64,000 nucleotides of DNA from CAIKMD01 sp963702925 (GTDB taxonomy: Bacteria; Pseudomonadota; Alphaproteobacteria; ATCC43930; CGMCC-115725), in contig OY969771.1 of assembly GCA_963702925.1 (NCBI GenBank), positions 3,906,001 through 3,970,000 on the forward strand, written 5' to 3'. Each line of letters starts with the position of its first letter. Position 1 is the first letter of the stretch. Of the stretch, positions 14,921 to 22,484 are shown piece by piece. Both the position numbers and the translations under genes were made by a program. The notes beneath the pieces are model-generated. The model had not been told where the DNA came from and searched no databases. It saw only the letters and a program-made list of their open reading frames with translations.

Positions 14921-17236
14921 ATGAAAGTAAGAGACGGGCTGAGAATCGCGGCGCTTGCCGGCACGTGCCTCACGCCGATTGTTGCCGCCGCGCAAAGCAG
15001 CGGTTCCGATGCCAGCGCCGCGCCGGCAACGCCTGCGCCGCCGCCGTTCTACAATAATCAAGTCAGCATCGGCGCGCAGTATCAGAGCCAGGATTCGGGA
15101 CAATACGGAAAGTATAACGGCTCGCCCAATTCCGGCGGCGCCTTCATCGGCAGCTTTTCCGTCGGCGGGCGCGATGCCTGGGATTCGGGCAGCACCCGCT
15201 ATTACGACGCGACCGGCACCAACCTCTCGACGGATGGCAGCCTGTTCATGCCCAACGCCTCGGCGACGGTGCGCTACGGCAATCAGGGACAATGGGGCGT
15301 CAGCCTCTTCTATGACGGCGACACGCGGGTCAGTTCGGACCATTTCCGCACGGTCTATTCGACCTCGGGCGGGCTGGCGCCTGGCGTGGCGGCCGGCGGC
15401 ACCCCTTGGTACCACTCCTCGCTGCTCAACAATTCGCTGCTGACCGAAGACGCCAAGACCAAGCGCGATACAGTCGGTGGCTCGGCCTTTTATTTCCTGG
15501 GCCAAAGCTGGGTGCTCAATACGAATCTCCAGCACGAGCACAAGGAAGGCGTGCAGGAACAGACGCTGCTTTTTGGCAACGGCAAGAGCGCGGTTCCTAA
15601 CGGCACAACGGCGCCGACGGCCAATGGCGATCTGGTCTTCTTCCCGCAGCCGATCGACTACGACACCGATCGCTTCACCGTCAGCCTGGGCTTCAACCGC
15701 CCGATGTTTCAGGCGTTGCTCAGCTATAGCTTGTCGAGCTTCACCGACAACAATACCTCGTTCAAAGCGGTCGATCCGTTCACAAGTCCGAGCGCGGCCG
15801 CAGGTAACGGCAACAATTTGGGCAGTGGGACGCCAGTGGCCGCATCCTATGCGTTGCCGCCCAGCAACAGCGCCCATCAGCTCAAAGGGATGTTCGGCTA
15901 CAACATAACGCCGACCACAAGGGTCAACGCCAATCTCGGCTACACCTTGCAGCTCCAGAACGATGCCTATGCGGCGCCGACCTTCAACGTGAACGTGCCG
16001 TCCGCCAACGACCACCTGCCGCAATCGAGCCTCAACGGCATCATGCAGAATTTCTTCGGCAATGTCGTGGCGACCTCGCGGCCGTTCCCGCTGGTCGATC
16101 TGCGCGGCAGCTACACCGTCGATTATCGCGACAACATGACCGGGCGGAACCGCTATAGCTTCACGACGAACGATGCCGTCTCCGGTGGCGATTGCTCAAA
16201 TGGTTGCATGAACATTCCGATCAGCGTGCGCAATCAAACCGTCGCGGTCGAAGGCGGCTATCATGTCATTCCCAGCACCAAGCTGACGCTCGGCTACACC
16301 TTGAAGCTCACGGACCGGGACTATGCCGAAGTGAACCACAATACCGAGAACACCCTATCGGCGCGCGTGAACAGCAATTTCGGTCACGGCATCAACGGGA
16401 TGATCGGCTACGACCACGGCTTGCGCACCTCGAGCAATGTCAATCCCAATGCGCCCTGGTTGGCGCTCGGCTACGGCGGTTCCGAAGCGCCTCAAATCAC
16501 CTACTATGATGCGCCGCGCACATCGGATTCGGTGCGGACCTTTATTTCGGTGATGCCCGTGGATCAGCTCACTCTCGGCCTCAATGCGAAGGTCACCGCC
16601 AATCATTACTTTGCGACCCAGCCTCTTCCGGTCGGAACCGCGAACAACGCGGGGGGTTATAGATTTGGACTTGAGGACGATCACACGGCGTCAATCGGGC
16701 CGGATCTCAACTTCGCGCCCAGTTCAAACGTAAATCTCCACGCCTATTACAATTTCGAGGAAATCTTCCGGCGTCAGACGGGCCCCGGCGCCAGCCCAGG
16801 TACTAATGGCACGACGCCGGTTCTTTCGCCCTGGACCCAGAAGACCACGGATCAAGTGCACACGATTGGGCTTTCCGGCGATTGGAACGCGATTCCCGAT
16901 CGGCTGAAGCTCGGCGCGAATTACAATTTCTCTTACGGCGACACGTCTTATGTATTGGGCGACGGCGTCGTGGCGTTCACGGGCTCGGGCCTGAATTACC
17001 TCATCATCCCATTGCCCGACGTGGTCGCGCAGCTGCACAGCATTGGCGTCCATGGCGAATACCAATTCACGCCGCAGATGTCGCTTTGGGTCGGCTATAC
17101 GTTCCAGTATTTCAACGATCACGATTTCAGCGCCAACTATCCAAGCGTCCAATACGGCAATGCGATTCTGCCGAATAACGGCAGCGGGAGCTATGTGGAG
17201 CATATTGTCGGCGTGCAAGGGCGCTATCGCTGGTAG
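14921..17236 (+). CDS. mtrB: MtrB/PioB-family outer-membrane beta-barrel, copy 2
   Basis: 771 residues from the ATG at 14921, chosen because GGAGG sits 6 bases upstream and the signal peptide (cleavage near AAA/QSS) begins there; an in-frame GTG at 14891 would add ten charged residues. The mature protein has alternating beta strands, a QYQSQDSGQYG N-terminus, the shared QPIDYDTDRF strand and a C-terminal aromatic end (QGRYRW). It is clearly homologous to copy 1 but much more diverged than the two decaheme proteins are, and 62 residues shorter. No N-terminal CXXC; the only close Cys pair is DCSNGC. Confidence 0.92.
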   Translation: MKVRDGLRIAALAGTCLTPIVAAAQSSGSDASAAPATPAPPPFYNNQVSIGAQYQSQDSGQYGKYNGSPNSGGAFIGSFSVGGRDAWDSGSTRYYDATGTNLSTDGSLFMPNASATVRYGNQGQWGVSLFYDGDTRVSSDHFRTVYSTSGGLAPGVAAGGTPWYHSSLLNNSLLTEDAKTKRDTVGGSAFYFLGQSWVLNTNLQHEHKEGVQEQTLLFGNGKSAVPNGTTAPTANGDLVFFPQPIDYDTDRFTVSLGFNRPMFQALLSYSLSSFTDNNTSFKAVDPFTSPSAAAGNGNNLGSGTPVAASYALPPSNSAHQLKGMFGYNITPTTRVNANLGYTLQLQNDAYAAPTFNVNVPSANDHLPQSSLNGIMQNFFGNVVATSRPFPLVDLRGSYTVDYRDNMTGRNRYSFTTNDAVSGGDCSNGCMNIPISVRNQTVAVEGGYHVIPSTKLTLGYTLKLTDRDYAEVNHNTENTLSARVNSNFGHGINGMIGYDHGLRTSSNVNPNAPWLALGYGGSEAPQITYYDAPRTSDSVRTFISVMPVDQLTLGLNAKVTANHYFATQPLPVGTANNAGGYRFGLEDDHTASIGPDLNFAPSSNVNLHAYYNFEEIFRRQTGPGASPGTNGTTPVLSPWTQKTTDQVHTIGLSGDWNAIPDRLKLGANYNFSYGDTSYVLGDGVVAFTGSGLNYLIIPLPDVVAQLHSIGVHGEYQFTPQMSLWVGYTFQYFNDHDFSANYPSVQYGNAILPNNGSGSYVEHIVGVQGRYRW

Positions 17237-17617
17237 GCGAGGGCGCTCGCCGCGCTCGTTTGACGGCGGCGACCGGATACGCTGGTTTAAGAACGCGCTT
17301 CGTCGAGTCAGCGCCGCTTCGCCCCAATGTCGTGAAGCGGCGCTGTCTATTGTGAAGCGCGTCGCGCTGCGCGGCCTTCGCTCAAGGCGACGAGGTTGCC
17401 GATGTCGAGCCAACGCGGCAAGGGGCGCGAACGCTTGATCGGTCCCTCGGTGTGTCACGGCACGCGCCGGCGCGGCGCCAGAGCAAGATCGGGTCACCAT
17501 GAATCATGCTGACCCGTGAATCTTGCTCATCATTCGATGATGTAGAGCCTGATCGCCTCAAGCCCGATCGGCTGGAGACGTGAATCAGGCTCTAAGCCAC
17601 GCCGGAAAACGGCGGTC
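17237..17617. other. 381-bp intergenic region with REP-like palindromes
   Basis: No gene is supportable. The right half (17480-17593) holds two REP-like palindromes; the left half shows no clear signal. Confidence 0.6.
17480..17593. repeat. two adjacent REP-like palindromes after mtrB copy 2
   Basis: The first (17480-17529) pairs GAGCAAGAT and GGTCA with TGACC and ATCTTGCTC, the same family as 13075-13128. The second (17544-17593) begins AGAGCCTGAT and ends ATCAGGCTCT. Both ends of the second mtrAB copy therefore carry related palindromes. Confidence 0.65.
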
Positions 17618-17911
17618 TTATTTCGATTTGCTTTCGATATATTCGACGGCCGCTTTGATGTCGGCGTCGGAGAGGTTTTTTCCGGCGCGCGGCGGCATGG
17701 CGCCTTTGCCGGAGACGACGGCGGCGACCAAAGTGTCGGTGCCCTGCTTGATCAAAGGCGCCCAGGCATCCTTATCGCCGATCTTGGGCGAGAGATTATT
17801 GTGGCAAGCGCCGCAATTCTCATTGAAGACCGCCTGGCCATCGGCGGCCTGGGCTTGGCTCGCGGCAATGAGAGCCGTGGCAGCGAGAAATCCGCAGAGC
17901 ATCAGCTTCAT
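17618..17911 (-). CDS. cytochrome c5-family periplasmic monoheme protein
   Basis: 97 residues from the ATG at 17911, which has AGGAG six bases upstream; an ATG one codon earlier is too close to the ribosome site. Signal peptide with cleavage near AQA/ADG, heme motif CGACH, and the c5 Met-ligand region GKGAMPPRAGK. C5 proteins are soluble carriers between quinol oxidoreductases and terminal systems. It lies at the right end of the cytochrome island, transcribed toward the REP elements, and is a further candidate shuttle. Confidence 0.88.
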   Translation of the reverse strand: MKLMLCGFLAATALIAASQAQAADGQAVFNENCGACHNNLSPKIGDKDAWAPLIKQGTDTLVAAVVSGKGAMPPRAGKNLSDADIKAAVEYIESKSK

Positions 17912-18097
17912 CATAGGCTCCTGAACGTTTTTAGCGGGCGGCAAAAGATACCCGTCCTAGCCCGACTTTAAAAGGGCGTTGGCCGCGACATTTCATCAAC
18001 ATATCGCGGGTGGAAACCGGCGCCATCGGGCCTTTTCTAGCCCCAAGCCATGCGACTCGGCATTGACAGCGCGAGTCGCGCGTGATTCTCTGGCTGG

Positions 18098-18415
18098 ATG
18101 CTCGTGGTTAACGCGATTCGGCAGCGTGCGCGCGTCATTGTCGGGCCGATTCTCGGCATCAGCCTGGTGATCTACTTCGCCTATCACCTGGTGCAGGGCG
18201 ATCGCGGCCTTTTGGCCTGGGTGCAGCTCTCGCAACAGATCCGTCAGGCGCGCATCACCCTTGCGCAGGTCCAAGCCGAGGAAGCCCCCAAAGCGCATCG
18301 GGTAGCGCTGCTGCGCAACCAAATCGACAGCGACCTGCTGGACGAGCAGGTGCGGGCGAACCTCAATCTCGGCGGCGCGAACGAGGTCGTCATCTACGAC
18401 AAGCCGGCCCGCTAA
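18098..18415 (+). CDS. ftsB: FtsB/DivIC-family septum protein
   Basis: 105 residues with one N-terminal transmembrane helix (about 12-32), then a coiled-coil-prone stretch rich in Gln/Glu/Leu and a C-terminal region with VRANLNLGGANEVVIY. This is the layout of FtsB-type proteins of the divisome, which bridge FtsL and FtsQ. In many alphaproteobacteria this gene sits directly before pdhA, as here except for one inserted gene. No strong ribosome site is visible at the ATG. Confidence 0.8.
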   Translation: MLVVNAIRQRARVIVGPILGISLVIYFAYHLVQGDRGLLAWVQLSQQIRQARITLAQVQAEEAPKAHRVALLRNQIDSDLLDEQVRANLNLGGANEVVIYDKPAR

Positions 18416-18561
18416 GCGCGCGCGTCGCACGCTTGCGCTTCCGACTCGCGAGAGGCCCGCATTGCGGCTTCAACGGCCTGCCACGGAGTTGCAATCTTAG
18501 CGACACAAGACGCTGCTAGCCTCGGTCCGCCATGTGGGTCTGGCAGGCTGGGGGAAGCGTC

Positions 18562-19821
18562 ATGCGATTCGGGTCGAAGACACGCCACGCCGCGCCGGCG
18601 TGCGGCGTCGCCATGCTTGTCCTGTCGCTTTGCCTCGGTTCCCCCGCCTGGGCGCAACCGCGCGGCGGCGCGCATTGGACGCCCGACTCGAATCTGCCGC
18701 AACCGGGCGAGAGCGGGCATCGTGCGCGCACCAATCTCCACGTTCTCCTGCTCGATCGCGGCGCGAGCGTAGCGGGGCCGGCCGGCGCGCCGGTGAGCGG
18801 CGATTTCTATGAAACCCCGGCGTCGATCGCTTGCATCTATCGCCTGGCCGCCGAGCCGAGCGGGGTCGCGCCCGCCTGCGATCCCAATGTCGCCAGCGGC
18901 AATCCCGCAGGCGGCAGCCGCGCCATTGCCATCGTCGATGCCTATGACGATCCGACTGCCGCGGCGGATCTCAACGTCTTTTCGGCCCAGTTCGGCCTGG
19001 CGGCCGCGAATTTTCAGCAGGTTTATGCCAGCGGGACAAAGCCGGCTTATAAATCGGGCTGGGCGCTCGAAGAATCGCTCGATATCGAATGGGCGCACGC
19101 CATGGCGCCCGGCGCCCAGATCATTCTGGTCGAAGCCGCTTCGAATTCCTTTACCGATCTCTTCAACGCCGTCCAGGTCGCGGTCGCGCGCGTGCAAGCC
19201 GCAGGCGGCGGTGAAGTGTCGATGAGCTGGGGCTCGAGCGAGTTCTCGAACGAGCTCAGCTACGACGGCAATTTCTCCTCGGCGCCCGGCGTGGTGTTCA
19301 TCGCGGCGACCGGCGACGCGCCCGGGGTCGAATACCCTTCGGTCTCGCCCTATGTCATCGCCGCGGGCGGGGTGAGCGCCGCGCGCAACCCAGCGACCGG
19401 CGCGTTCGAGAAAGACAGCGCCTGGCAGCAGGCCGGCGGCGGGCCGAGCCTTTACGAGCCGCGCCCGGCATTTCAAAACGCGATCGCTGCCATCGTCGGT
19501 TCGCAGCGCGGCACGCCCGACATCGCGTTCGATGCCGATCCCGATACCGGTGTCTGGGTCTATGACAGCAGCAGCGGCACCGGCATCTGGTACATCGTCG
19601 GCGGCACGAGCGTGGCGGCGCCCTCCTTGGCCGGCATCATCAATGCGGCCGGCGGCTTTGCCACCTCGAGCGCGATCGAGCTGGCCAAGATCTACGCTGC
19701 GCCCGCCGGCTTCCGCGACGTCGCCAGCGGCAATTGCGGCCCCTATGGCGGCTATCTCAGCGTCGGCAAATGGGACTTCTGCACCGGCCTCGGCCGGCCG
19801 CTCACCCTCAAGCATAAGTGA
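18562..19821 (+). CDS. secreted S53 (sedolisin)-like peptidase lacking a propeptide
   Basis: 419 residues from the ATG at 18562 (GGGGAAG upstream; the in-frame ATG at 18532 has none). Signal peptide ends near AWA/QPR. S53 signatures are present: the E-x3-D pair in LEESLDIEWAHAMAP (E170, D174), the oxyanion Asp in ATGDAPG (D252), the catalytic Ser in GGTSVAAP (S350), and the C-terminal calcium-site pattern FRDV with WDFCTGLG. Classical sedolisins carry an about 200-residue propeptide; here only a short stretch precedes the catalytic domain. The gene is inserted between ftsB and pdhA. Periplasmic or secreted acid peptidase activity is likely but untested. Confidence 0.8.
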   Translation: MRFGSKTRHAAPACGVAMLVLSLCLGSPAWAQPRGGAHWTPDSNLPQPGESGHRARTNLHVLLLDRGASVAGPAGAPVSGDFYETPASIACIYRLAAEPSGVAPACDPNVASGNPAGGSRAIAIVDAYDDPTAAADLNVFSAQFGLAAANFQQVYASGTKPAYKSGWALEESLDIEWAHAMAPGAQIILVEAASNSFTDLFNAVQVAVARVQAAGGGEVSMSWGSSEFSNELSYDGNFSSAPGVVFIAATGDAPGVEYPSVSPYVIAAGGVSAARNPATGAFEKDSAWQQAGGGPSLYEPRPAFQNAIAAIVGSQRGTPDIAFDADPDTGVWVYDSSSGTGIWYIVGGTSVAAPSLAGIINAAGGFATSSAIELAKIYAAPAGFRDVASGNCGPYGGYLSVGKWDFCTGLGRPLTLKHK

Positions 19822-19890
19822 GCGCTTCGGGCGAATTTTTTGCCCCATTGTGCACCTGCGTTTGGCCCACTCGGCTTCGATTCCAGTGCT

Positions 19891-19920
19891 CTTAACTGAT
19901 ATTCAGTTAAGTTTCTTTTT
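19891..19920 (+). terminator. AT-rich hairpin followed by T-run
   Basis: CTTAACTGA pairs with TCAGTTAAG over a 3-base loop and is followed by TTTCTTTTT. It lies 70 bp after the peptidase stop and 133 bp before pdhA, so it fits a rho-independent terminator. Because the stem is a perfect AT-rich dyad it could also be an operator for pdhA. Confidence 0.55.
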
Positions 19921-20052
19921 GTGTTGCAAAACAATATTTTGTGCCAAGGGTTATTGCCTTATTTAGGCCTTGGAGCCATGTTTCACAGACAAGCGCGATT
20001 GCCGTTGCGCGGAGGCGGGCGGCAACCTCGACCGGGCTCAGGGGATAACGCG

Positions 20053-21075
20053 ATGGCCGTCGTCAAACGCAAACCGAAACTCAGCCGCAACGGGGAAGAT
20101 GCCGCGTCGCAAGTGACGCCGGAAAAGATGCTCCGGCTTTACCGCGACATGCTGCTGATCCGCCGCTTCGAAGAGAAGGCCGGGCAGATGTACGGCATGG
20201 GTCTGATCGGCGGCTTCTGCCACCTTTATATCGGCGAAGAGGCGGTCGTGGTCGGGCTGATGGCGGCGATCGAAGAGGGCGACACCATCGTTACCTCCTA
20301 TCGCGATCACGGCCATATGCTGGCGAGCGGCATGGACCCGAAAGGCGTCATGGCCGAACTCACCGGAAGGCGCGGCGGCTATTCCAAGGGCAAGGGCGGC
20401 TCGATGCATATGTTCTCCCGCGCGAAGAATTTCTTCGGCGGGCACGGCATCGTCGGCGCCCAGGTGCCGATCGGCACCGGCATGGGCTTCGCGCATCACT
20501 ATCGCAACAACGGCAAGATCTCGCTCACCTTCATGGGCGACGGCGCGATGAATCAGGGCCAGGTCTCGGAAAGCTTCAACATGGCCGCCTTGTGGAAGCT
20601 GCCGGTGCTCTATGTCATCGAGAACAACAAATACGGCATGGGCACGTCGGTGACGCGCGCCTCGGCCTCGCACGATCTGTTCGGGCGAGGCGCGCCTTTC
20701 GGCATTCCCGGCCATCAGGTCGACGGCATGAACGTTCTTGCCGTGGCGCAGGCCGCCGAGGAAGCCGTCGAATTCGTCCGCTCGGGCAAAGGCCCTTACA
20801 TCCTCGAGATGCAAACCTATCGCTATCGCGGCCATTCCATGTCCGATCCCGCGAAGTATCGCAGCAAGGACGAGGTCAATCGGATGCGCCAAGAGCACGA
20901 TCCGATCGACCAGATGAAGAACCGCTTGTTCGAGGCGAATGTCGCCGACGAAGCCAAGCTCAAGGACATCGATAAGCAGATAAAGGACATCGTCACCGCC
21001 GCGGCGGAATTCGCGCAGGATTCGCCCGAGCCCGATCCGTCGGAGCTCTGGACCGACGTTTACGCCGAGGCCTGA
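20053..21075 (+). CDS. pdhA: pyruvate dehydrogenase E1 component, alpha subunit
   Basis: 340 residues, the usual E1-alpha length, from the ATG at 20053; the frame is open back to 19921 but the family starts here. The thiamine diphosphate motif is MGDGAMNQG near residue 165, closing with VIENN, and the phosphorylation-loop-like region YRGHSMSDPAKYRSK is present. With PdhB it decarboxylates pyruvate and transfers the acetyl group to lipoyl-E2. First gene of the pdhABC-lpd cluster, 4 bp before pdhB. Confidence 0.96.
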   Translation: MAVVKRKPKLSRNGEDAASQVTPEKMLRLYRDMLLIRRFEEKAGQMYGMGLIGGFCHLYIGEEAVVVGLMAAIEEGDTIVTSYRDHGHMLASGMDPKGVMAELTGRRGGYSKGKGGSMHMFSRAKNFFGGHGIVGAQVPIGTGMGFAHHYRNNGKISLTFMGDGAMNQGQVSESFNMAALWKLPVLYVIENNKYGMGTSVTRASASHDLFGRGAPFGIPGHQVDGMNVLAVAQAAEEAVEFVRSGKGPYILEMQTYRYRGHSMSDPAKYRSKDEVNRMRQEHDPIDQMKNRLFEANVADEAKLKDIDKQIKDIVTAAAEFAQDSPEPDPSELWTDVYAEA

Positions 21076-21079
21076 TCCC

Positions 21080-22468
21080 ATGCCGATCGAAGTATTGATG
21101 CCCGCGCTCTCGCCGACCATGACCGAGGGCAAGATCGCCAAATGGCACAAGCAGCCCGGCGACAAGGTGAAGGCCGGTGACATTCTCGCCGAGATCGAAA
21201 CCGACAAGGCGACGATGGAAATGGAGGCGGTGGACGAAGGCACCTTCGCCAAGATCATCGTTCCCGAAGGCACCGAGCATGTCGCGGTCAATCTGCCGAT
21301 CGCGGTGATCGCCGGCGAAGACGAAAGCGTCGACGACGCGGCCAAGGCCGCGCCCAAAGCGGCAAGGGCACCGGCGCCGCCGCCAGCGGAAGCCGTTGTC
21401 GCACCGGCGCCCGCACCGCGCGCTCCTGAAGCCGCGCCGCCGCCGCATGCAATGCCCATTGCCGCCGAGGCGGAATGGACCGGCCCTTCGGTGACGCTCA
21501 CCGTGCGCGAAGCCTTGCGCGATGCGATGGCCGAGGAAATGCGCCGCGACGACACGGTGTTCCTCATGGGCGAGGAAGTCGCGGAATATCAGGGCGCCTA
21601 CAAGGTCAGCCAAAACCTGCTGCAGGAATTCGGCGAGCGGAGGGTGATCGACACGCCGATCTCGGAACACGGTTTCGCCGGGCTCGGCGTCGGCGCCGCG
21701 ATGGCGGGTCTGCGGCCGATCGTCGAGTTCATGACCTGGAACTTCGCCATGCAGGCGATGGACCAGATGATCAATTCCGCCGCCAAGACGCGCTATATGT
21801 CGGGCGGCCAGATGCATTGCCCGATCGTGTTCCGCGGCCCCAACGGCGCGGCCGCGCGCGTGGCGGCGCAACACAGCCAGGAATATGGCAGCTGGTACGC
21901 GCATGTGCCGGGCCTGATCGTGATCGCGCCTTACGACGCGGCCGATCACAAAGGCTTGCTCAAATCGGCGATCCGCGATCCCAATCCGGTGATCTTCCTC
22001 GAGAACGAGCTGCTGTACGGCGCGAGCTCGCAAGTGCCCGAGGCGCCCGACTACATCGTGCCGATCGGCAAGGCGCGCATCGTGCGCAAGGGCGATCACG
22101 TCACCATCACCGCCTATTCGCGCATGGTGCAGCTCGCGAACGAGGCCGCCGAGCTGCTCGCGGCCGAAGGGGTTTCCGTCGAGGTGATCGATCTGCGCAC
22201 TTTGCGGCCGCTCGATGTCGAGACCATCGTCGCCTCGGTGCAGAAGACCAATCGGTTGGTGAGCGTCGAGGAAGGCTGGGCCTATGCCGGCATCGGCAGC
22301 GAGATCGCGGCGCAGATGATGGAGCGCGCTTTCGACTGGCTCGACGCGCCGGTGAAGCGGGTGACGGCCAAGGACGTGCCGTTGCCTTACGCCGCCAATC
22401 TCGAGCGCCTGGCTTTGCCGCAAACGGCCGACATCGTCGCCGCCGCCAAATCCGTGCTCTATCGCTGA
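21080..22468 (+). CDS. pdhB: pyruvate dehydrogenase E1 component, beta subunit with N-terminal lipoyl domain
   Basis: 462 residues. Residues 1-80 are a lipoyl domain with the lipoyl-lysine motif ETDKATME; an Ala/Pro-rich linker (about 90-130) leads to the transketolase-type E1-beta domain (TVREALRDAMAEEM through VTAKDVPLPYA). The extra lipoyl domain on E1-beta is a known feature of many alphaproteobacteria. It forms the alpha2beta2 E1 with PdhA. The gene lies 4 bp after pdhA and 16 bp before pdhC. Confidence 0.96.
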   Translation: MPIEVLMPALSPTMTEGKIAKWHKQPGDKVKAGDILAEIETDKATMEMEAVDEGTFAKIIVPEGTEHVAVNLPIAVIAGEDESVDDAAKAAPKAARAPAPPPAEAVVAPAPAPRAPEAAPPPHAMPIAAEAEWTGPSVTLTVREALRDAMAEEMRRDDTVFLMGEEVAEYQGAYKVSQNLLQEFGERRVIDTPISEHGFAGLGVGAAMAGLRPIVEFMTWNFAMQAMDQMINSAAKTRYMSGGQMHCPIVFRGPNGAAARVAAQHSQEYGSWYAHVPGLIVIAPYDAADHKGLLKSAIRDPNPVIFLENELLYGASSQVPEAPDYIVPIGKARIVRKGDHVTITAYSRMVQLANEAAELLAAEGVSVEVIDLRTLRPLDVETIVASVQKTNRLVSVEEGWAYAGIGSEIAAQMMERAFDWLDAPVKRVTAKDVPLPYAANLERLALPQTADIVAAAKSVLYR

Positions 22469-22484
22469 GCCGGAGGAACGAGGG

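Larger units (their letters stand above)
13135..17236 (+). repeat. tandem duplication unit 2 (leader-mtrA-mtrB)
   Basis: Homologous to 8697-12987. The left edge includes sequence that in copy 1 lies next to the hexaheme start codon, although no hexaheme gene is present here. The unit starts directly after the REP-like palindrome at 13075-13128. Confidence 0.8.
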
